Source: AP-15 sp035252905 (GTDB lineage Bacteria; Pseudomonadota; Alphaproteobacteria; ATCC43930; CGMCC-115725). From it: a DNA stretch of 17,278 nucleotides. The notes under the pieces are model-generated. The model was given only the letters and a program-made list of their open reading frames with translations. It did no database searches and was not told where the DNA came from. This document shows, one piece after another, positions 13,904-17,278 of the stretch (position 1 is the stretch's first letter; the number at the start of each line of letters is the position of its first letter). The position numbers were made by a program, and so were the translations under genes. The stretch covers positions 1 to 17,278 of the forward strand of contig DATFCQ010000432.1 of assembly GCA_035252905.1 (NCBI GenBank), in the 5' to 3' direction.

Positions 13904-14875
13904 ATGATCGAGCCCGCAAGCCTCGGGGCGCGTCTCGACGACGTGTTGTCGGAGGCGACGATCCCGGAACTGCCGAACCCCTACCGCGGCAAGGTTCGCG
14001 ACAATTACGACCTGCCCGACGGCCGCCGCATCATCATCGCCACCGACCGCTTGAGCGCCTTCGACCGGATCATCGCGGCGATCCCGCTGAAGGGTCAGGT
14101 CCTGACGCAGATCGCCCGCTTCTGGTTCGACCGGACCCGCGACATCTGCCCCAACCACGTCCTCGAATACCCCGATCCCAATGTCGTGGTCTGCCGCCGG
14201 CTCGCGATCATGCCGGTCGAGATCGTCGTGCGCGACTACCTCGCCGGGACCACGGCGACCTCGATCGGGACGATGTACAAGGCCGGAAAGCGCGAGGTTT
14301 ACGGCCTGCGCCTGCCCGAGGGTCTGCGCGAGAACCAGAAATTGCCCGAGACGATCCTGACGCCGACGACAAAGGCGGCGCAAGGCGGGCACGACGAGCC
14401 GCTGTCGCCGGCGGAGATCGTCGCCCGCGGCCTCCTCAGCGAGGCGCACTGGCGCACCGTCGCGGAACTGTCCCTCGCCCTCTTCGCCCGCGGCCGCGAG
14501 ACGGCGCGGGAGCGCGGATTGATCCTCGCCGACACCAAATACGAGTTCGGCTTCGACGGCGCAGGCGGCATCGTGCTCGCCGACGAGATCCACACGCCCG
14601 ACAGCAGCCGCTATTGGCGCGCCGACAGTTACGAGCGCCGCCTTGCCGCGGGCGAGCCGCCCGAGAGCCTCGACAAGGATGTTCTGCGCAGCTGGGTCCG
14701 GGCGCGCTGCGACCCCTACCGCGATCCCCTCCCGCCGATCCCGCGCGAGATCATCCTCGAAACCGCCCGGATCTATATCGACGCCTTTGAGACGATCACC
14801 GGCGAGCGCTTCGTTATGCCCCCGGCAACGCCGGTCCTGACCCGCATCCGCGTCAATCTCGCGCGGTTCTTCTGA
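13904..14875 (+). CDS. purC: Phosphoribosylaminoimidazole-succinocarboxamide synthase
   Basis: SAICAR synthase joins aspartate to CAIR using ATP, in de novo purine synthesis in the cytoplasm. The 323-residue protein has the ATP-loop GKVRDNYDLPDG (29-40), then TDRLSAFDR, the substrate region VEIVVRDYLAGT, LTPTTKA, and the metal/ATP site ILADTKYEFG followed by LADEIHTPDSSRYW. Length and motifs fit the longer, Ade1-like form and not the roughly 240-residue E. coli form. The start at 13904 is set by GAGGAG 7 bases upstream and by the family N-terminus; the reading frame is open further upstream but overlaps the secreted-protein gene. All motifs are intact, so it should be active. It ends at the convergent repeat 14910-14997, facing the epoxide hydrolase gene. 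Confidence 0.97.
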   Translation: MIEPASLGARLDDVLSEATIPELPNPYRGKVRDNYDLPDGRRIIIATDRLSAFDRIIAAIPLKGQVLTQIARFWFDRTRDICPNHVLEYPDPNVVVCRRLAIMPVEIVVRDYLAGTTATSIGTMYKAGKREVYGLRLPEGLRENQKLPETILTPTTKAAQGGHDEPLSPAEIVARGLLSEAHWRTVAELSLALFARGRETARERGLILADTKYEFGFDGAGGIVLADEIHTPDSSRYWRADSYERRLAAGEPPESLDKDVLRSWVRARCDPYRDPLPPIPREIILETARIYIDAFETITGERFVMPPATPVLTRIRVNLARFF

Positions 14876-14909
14876 GCGCAGGACCAATGGCGGCGAAGGA
14901 ACGGGGGCC

Positions 14910-14997
14910 CTCACCCCCACCCCGGCCCTCCCCCATCAAGGGGGAGGGAGTGCGCGAGCCCTCCCCCTTGATGGGGGAGGGTTTGGGAGGGGGTGAG
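14910..14997. repeat. 88-bp CT/GA-rich palindromic repeat, copy 2
   Basis: The outer pair is CTCACCCCC (14910-14918) and GGGGGTGAG (14989-14997). Inside, the 23-base arms 14926-14948 and 14959-14981 are perfect reverse complements separated by 10 bases, and each arm can also fold on itself around CATCAAG or CTTGATG. It is the same element, at the same length, as 9944-10031. It lies between the convergent purC and epoxide-hydrolase genes. Confidence 0.85.
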
Positions 14998-15044
14998 CCG
15001 CAGCGCCGGCATTCGCCTGGGGTGAGGTCAGCGTTGGCGATCCG

Positions 15045-16202
15045 TCAGCCGCGGAGCGGCCGAAAGAAGGCTTGCACTTCACCGGCCAGCGCCTCCGGCT
15101 GTTCCAGGGCGGCGAAATGGCCGCCGCGCGGCATCACGCTCCAGCGGCGGATATCGGTATAGGTGCGCGCCGCCAGCGAGCGCGGCGGGCGCAAAATCTC
15201 GCGCGGGAACTCTGCATATCCGGTGGGCACGTCGATCGTGCGGCCTGCCGGGATCGGCCACGGCCGGTGCATCCGCGCATAATACGGCCAGAACGACGAA
15301 CCGATCACTCCGGTGAACCAATAAAGAGCGATGTTGGCGAGGAGCCGGTCGCGGGAAAACGCCGACTCGACATCGCCGCCGCAATCGGACCAGGCGCGGA
15401 ATTTCTCGACGATCCACGCCGCCAGACCGGCGGGCGAATCACTGAGCCCGAAGGCCAGCGTCTGCGGCCGGGTCCCCTGAATCCATTGATATCCGGTCTC
15501 CTCCTTGAGCCAGAGAGCGAGTTCGTCCCAATACCGCTGCTCTTCCGGTGCCGGGTCCGCCGACTGATCCCGCTCGCGCCGGACGGCCAACAGATTGAGA
15601 TGAATTCCGATCAATTTGTCGGAGTGCGCAAAACCGAGGCGCGAGGCTGTGAAGGCGCCCCAATCGCCGCCCTGAACCCCAAATTTCGCGTAACCGAGGG
15701 TGTCGTGCATCAGCGCGGCGACGCAGTCGGCGATCTCCTCTATGCCAAAGCGGCGCTGGCCCGGCGTGAAGGACAGGCCGTAACCCGGGAGCGAGGGGGC
15801 GACGACGGTAAAGGCATCCGCCGGATCGCCGCCGAACCGCGCCGGATCGGCCAAACGGGGGATGATGTCGAGGAATTCGAAAACCGATCCGGGCCAACCG
15901 TGCAGCAATAGCAAGGGGCAAGGCGCGGGACCCTGACCCGGCACATGCAGGAAATGCACGTCGATGTCAGAGAGCGCCGTTCGATACTGCGGGAAGGCGT
16001 TGAGCCGGGCCTCCTGCGCCCGCCAGTCGAAGCGGGTTTGCCAGTATTCGACCAGCCGCCGCATGTATTCCAGGTCGGCGCCGTAAGCCCATGCCGGCCC
16101 CGGCGCCTGGTCGGGAAAGCGCGTGCGCGCCAGCCTTTCACGCAGATCGGCGAGGGCCGGCTCGGGGATAGAGAGCGTCGTCGCCGTGACCTGTCCGGGC
16201 AT
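15045..16202 (-). CDS. Epoxide hydrolase, EHN-type alpha/beta hydrolase
   Basis: This encodes 385 residues from the ATG at 16202. The N-terminal EHN region (about 6-110) starts TTLSIPEPALADLRERLART, the typical opening of microsomal-type epoxide hydrolases. The alpha/beta-hydrolase core has oxyanion-loop HGWPGS (101-106), nucleophile D180 in GVQGGDWGA, lid tyrosines around SFWPYYARMH (303-312), probable charge-relay E335 in EFPREI, and general-base H362 in MPRGGHFAALEQPE. The family opens epoxides to diols through an ester intermediate with the Asp. There is no signal peptide, so it is probably cytoplasmic; the substrate is unknown. Longer in-frame starts exist at 16235 (ATG) and 16259 (TTG), but they add an ill-fitting leader without a better ribosome-binding site. 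It is convergent with purC and divergent from the low-GC region to its right. Confidence 0.93.
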   Translation of the reverse strand: MPGQVTATTLSIPEPALADLRERLARTRFPDQAPGPAWAYGADLEYMRRLVEYWQTRFDWRAQEARLNAFPQYRTALSDIDVHFLHVPGQGPAPCPLLLLHGWPGSVFEFLDIIPRLADPARFGGDPADAFTVVAPSLPGYGLSFTPGQRRFGIEEIADCVAALMHDTLGYAKFGVQGGDWGAFTASRLGFAHSDKLIGIHLNLLAVRRERDQSADPAPEEQRYWDELALWLKEETGYQWIQGTRPQTLAFGLSDSPAGLAAWIVEKFRAWSDCGGDVESAFSRDRLLANIALYWFTGVIGSSFWPYYARMHRPWPIPAGRTIDVPTGYAEFPREILRPPRSLAARTYTDIRRWSVMPRGGHFAALEQPEALAGEVQAFFRPLRG

Positions 16203-16585
16203 TGCGCGCCCCCAAGGGATGAACCGGTCCATCATGGGAAGCCGGGGCTTTTGCGGCAAGCCAAAACCATCCGGTTGGGCCTGAACCCCATCGTTCAGCC
16301 GATCCCAGAAGCAAGCCGTGCCAAAGGCCAGATGTTCCTGCTCACCAAGGATATAAAGCGCGGCACGGTGCGGCGAGTGGTGCGGGTGGTCGCCGACTAT
16401 CCTCGGCTGGGTGTCGAATGGCGCCTTCGCACGAACGCCGAGCTGGTTGCGAGGACGTTGAACACCCGGTCACGATTCGCAGCACTCAGCCTGGGTCGCA
16501 GATCACTGCAACTTCTAGTCGGTGGATCCCAATCGGATATGGGAGCCGATTGACATCGCCAAATATGCCTAGCTATCGGAGCGAA
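16203..16585. other. Gene-poor junction between housekeeping DNA and the SIR2 region
   Basis: This 383-base gap holds no gene I can support. A plus-strand frame gives MFLLTKDIKRGTVRRVVRVV and about 53 more residues (16332-16553), rich in Arg/Val/Leu, with no recognised family and no ribosome-binding site. Base composition changes from GC-rich to visibly more AT-rich through this stretch. The right part may hold the promoter of the SIR2 gene. It is a plausible insertion boundary for acquired DNA; no tRNA gene or attachment repeat is seen in it. Confidence 0.5.
16550..16576 (+). promoter_or_regulatory. Possible sigma-70 promoter for the SIR2 gene
   Basis: A perfect TTGACA (16550-16555) is followed 15 bases later by AGCTAT (16571-16576), a weak -10 match at short spacing. 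Transcription would start very near the ATG at 16586, giving a nearly leaderless message. The -35 match is clear but the -10 is poor. Confidence 0.25.
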
Positions 16586-17152
16586 ATGAGGTTCTTGCCC
16601 AGCGGTCCCAATTTCCCCGACGAACTATTGGAAGAACGCGACGCCGGAAACGTCGTGTTCTTCTGTGGCGCGGGTATATCGAGCCCAGCCTTGCCAGGAT
16701 TTTCCGGCTTGGCGGAGCAGGTCATTTTAGAGTTCGGGCCACCTCCAGGTTCCGATGCTCACGCGACTCTCGATCAGCTTCGGAGCGGCGCAGTTCTGTC
16801 ATCGCCGCTCGATCAGGTCTTTAATCTACTGCACGAGGATTACAGCGCGGCTGCCGTTGAGCATGTCGTCAACAAAATTCTGAGGGAAAAGTCTGCCACA
16901 GCACCGACACATCAACATTCAATCGTTCTGCGCCTCTCCCGAAGCGCGGCGCGGAAGCCACAGATCGTAACCACCAATTTTGACCCCCTGTTTGAGAAAG
17001 CGCAGAAACGCATTCTTACGCATGTACCACCGGGACTACCCGATCTTGCGAGCGGAGAGCCCCTTGAAGGGCTCGTCTACCTGCATGGTCGAATGCCGAC
17101 TCAACTAGGTGACGGTATCAAGCGGCTGAACTTCGTTCTAATACCAACCTGA
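16586..17152 (+). pseudogene. SIR2-domain anti-phage protein (Dsr1-like), N-terminal part only, disrupted by an IS
   Basis: The 188 visible residues begin MRFLPSGPNFPDELLEERDA, then the SIR2 NAD-binding loop VVFFCGAGIS (23-32), TTNFD (129-133) with the N used by SIR2 NADases, and YLHGRM (165-170) with catalytic-type H167. This N-terminal pattern resembles the Dsr1-type defence sirtuins, large proteins (about 1000 residues or more) with a SIR2 head and a long C-terminal region, which deplete NAD+ during phage infection. Here the frame ends at NFVLIPT and a stop, where further SIR2 sequence (a segment like SSADFGRAY) would be expected. The stop lies inside what looks like an IS630 left end. The start at 16586 has GGAG 5 bases upstream; an ATG at 16565 is also possible. 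Its GC content is well below that of the genes to the left, which suggests horizontal transfer. The assignment to Dsr1 rather than another SIR2 group is from memory. Confidence 0.75.
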
Positions 17153-17278
17153 ATGGTTGTTGACCGATAAGGCGGGTGACCTCAGAAAGGGTTGCGGAAC
17201 AGACCGAGCGTGTGGTGAGGATGACGATGTTGGCACTCGCGATCCGTGACGACCTCAGCCCCGAAGAACTGCGCCGGC
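17141..17278 (+). mobile_element. Left end of a probable IS630-family insertion sequence, partial
   Basis: Coding sequence of the SIR2 gene stops making sense right after a TA dinucleotide (17139-17140; another TA is at 17142-17143), the target duplicated by IS630/Tc1-type elements. The following bases, ACCAACCTGAATGGTTG, include a CAACC/GGTTG inverted pair, as may occur near an IS terminus. About 85 bases in, a transposase-like frame begins. The right end lies outside the window, so the terminal repeats and target duplication cannot be confirmed here. Confidence 0.6.
17227..17278 (+). CDS. IS630-family transposase, N-terminal fragment at the window edge
   Basis: Only 17 codons are visible: MLALAIRDDLSPEELRR. 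The phrase IR(D/T)DLSP-E-LRR opens many IS630-family transposases, whose N-terminal helix-turn-helix binds the element's ends and whose later DDE domain cuts and joins at TA. GAGG lies 6 bases before the ATG at 17227; an in-frame ATG at 17221 is too close to it. The fragment is short, so the family call depends on this opening motif together with the disrupted gene and TA dinucleotide on its left. Confidence 0.6.
   Translation, partial: MLALAIRDDLSPEELRR

Noticed and set aside
9944..14997. The repeated palindromes considered as a CRISPR array
   Set aside because: They are single, widely separated elements with no regular spacers and no cas genes; each is an intergenic palindromic repeat.
16332..16553. 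A 73-residue plus-strand frame upstream of the SIR2 gene
   Set aside because: It has no recognised family, no ribosome-binding site and ends close to the likely SIR2 promoter. Coding cannot be supported, though a gene remnant is possible.

Overview
This 17,278-base window is GC-rich chromosomal DNA, most likely from an alphaproteobacterium. The evidence is the protein families (an NtrC-type two-component pair, paired GMC oxidoreductases, YghU, YciA and PurC types common in that class), small Tyr/Pro-rich secreted proteins, and three kinds of palindromic intergenic repeat that are frequent in alphaproteobacterial genomes. The order or genus cannot be settled from the sequence.

Layout. Positions 1-5945 are all on the minus strand. 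Read in the direction of transcription they hold an MFS symporter (5945-4653), a membrane sensor histidine kinase (4552-3065) whose end overlaps by 16 bases the start of a sigma-54-dependent response regulator (3080-1692), then a small secreted protein (1613-1320) and a second MFS transporter (1274 to beyond the left edge). Just after the regulator gene there is an almost ideal -24/-12 promoter, TGGCAC-N5-TTGC (1673-1659), pointing at the small gene and the edge transporter. The simplest reading is a local circuit: kinase to regulator to sigma-54 promoter to secreted protein plus transporter. The small gene looks truncated. Its last codons run into another frame that resembles the C-terminal membrane helix of a drug/metabolite transporter, as if a deletion had joined two genes.

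Positions 6128-12084 are metabolic and redox. They hold a YghU-type glutathione-dependent oxidoreductase, a REP-like nested hairpin, a GMC oxidoreductase with a His/His catalytic pair, and a protein made of two tandem copies of one unrecognised domain. On the opposite strand are a second GMC oxidoreductase, with the usual His/Asn pair, and a Tyr-rich secreted protein. The first GMC gene and the duplicated-domain gene are the best candidates here for an uncharacterised functional pair.

Positions 12251-16202 are housekeeping: an SRAP (YedK/HMCES) abasic-site protein, a YciA acyl-CoA thioesterase, a small secreted protein whose stop lies in the purC ribosome-binding region, purC itself, and an EHN-type epoxide hydrolase. 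All three convergent gene pairs in the window are separated by a long palindromic repeat.

From about 16260 the composition drops in GC. After a gene-poor stretch there is the N-terminal part of a SIR2-domain protein resembling the Dsr1-type anti-phage sirtuins. It keeps the NADase-type residues but is cut at about 17140 by the left end of what looks like an IS630-family insertion sequence, whose transposase begins at the right edge. This is probably the edge of a decayed defence island.
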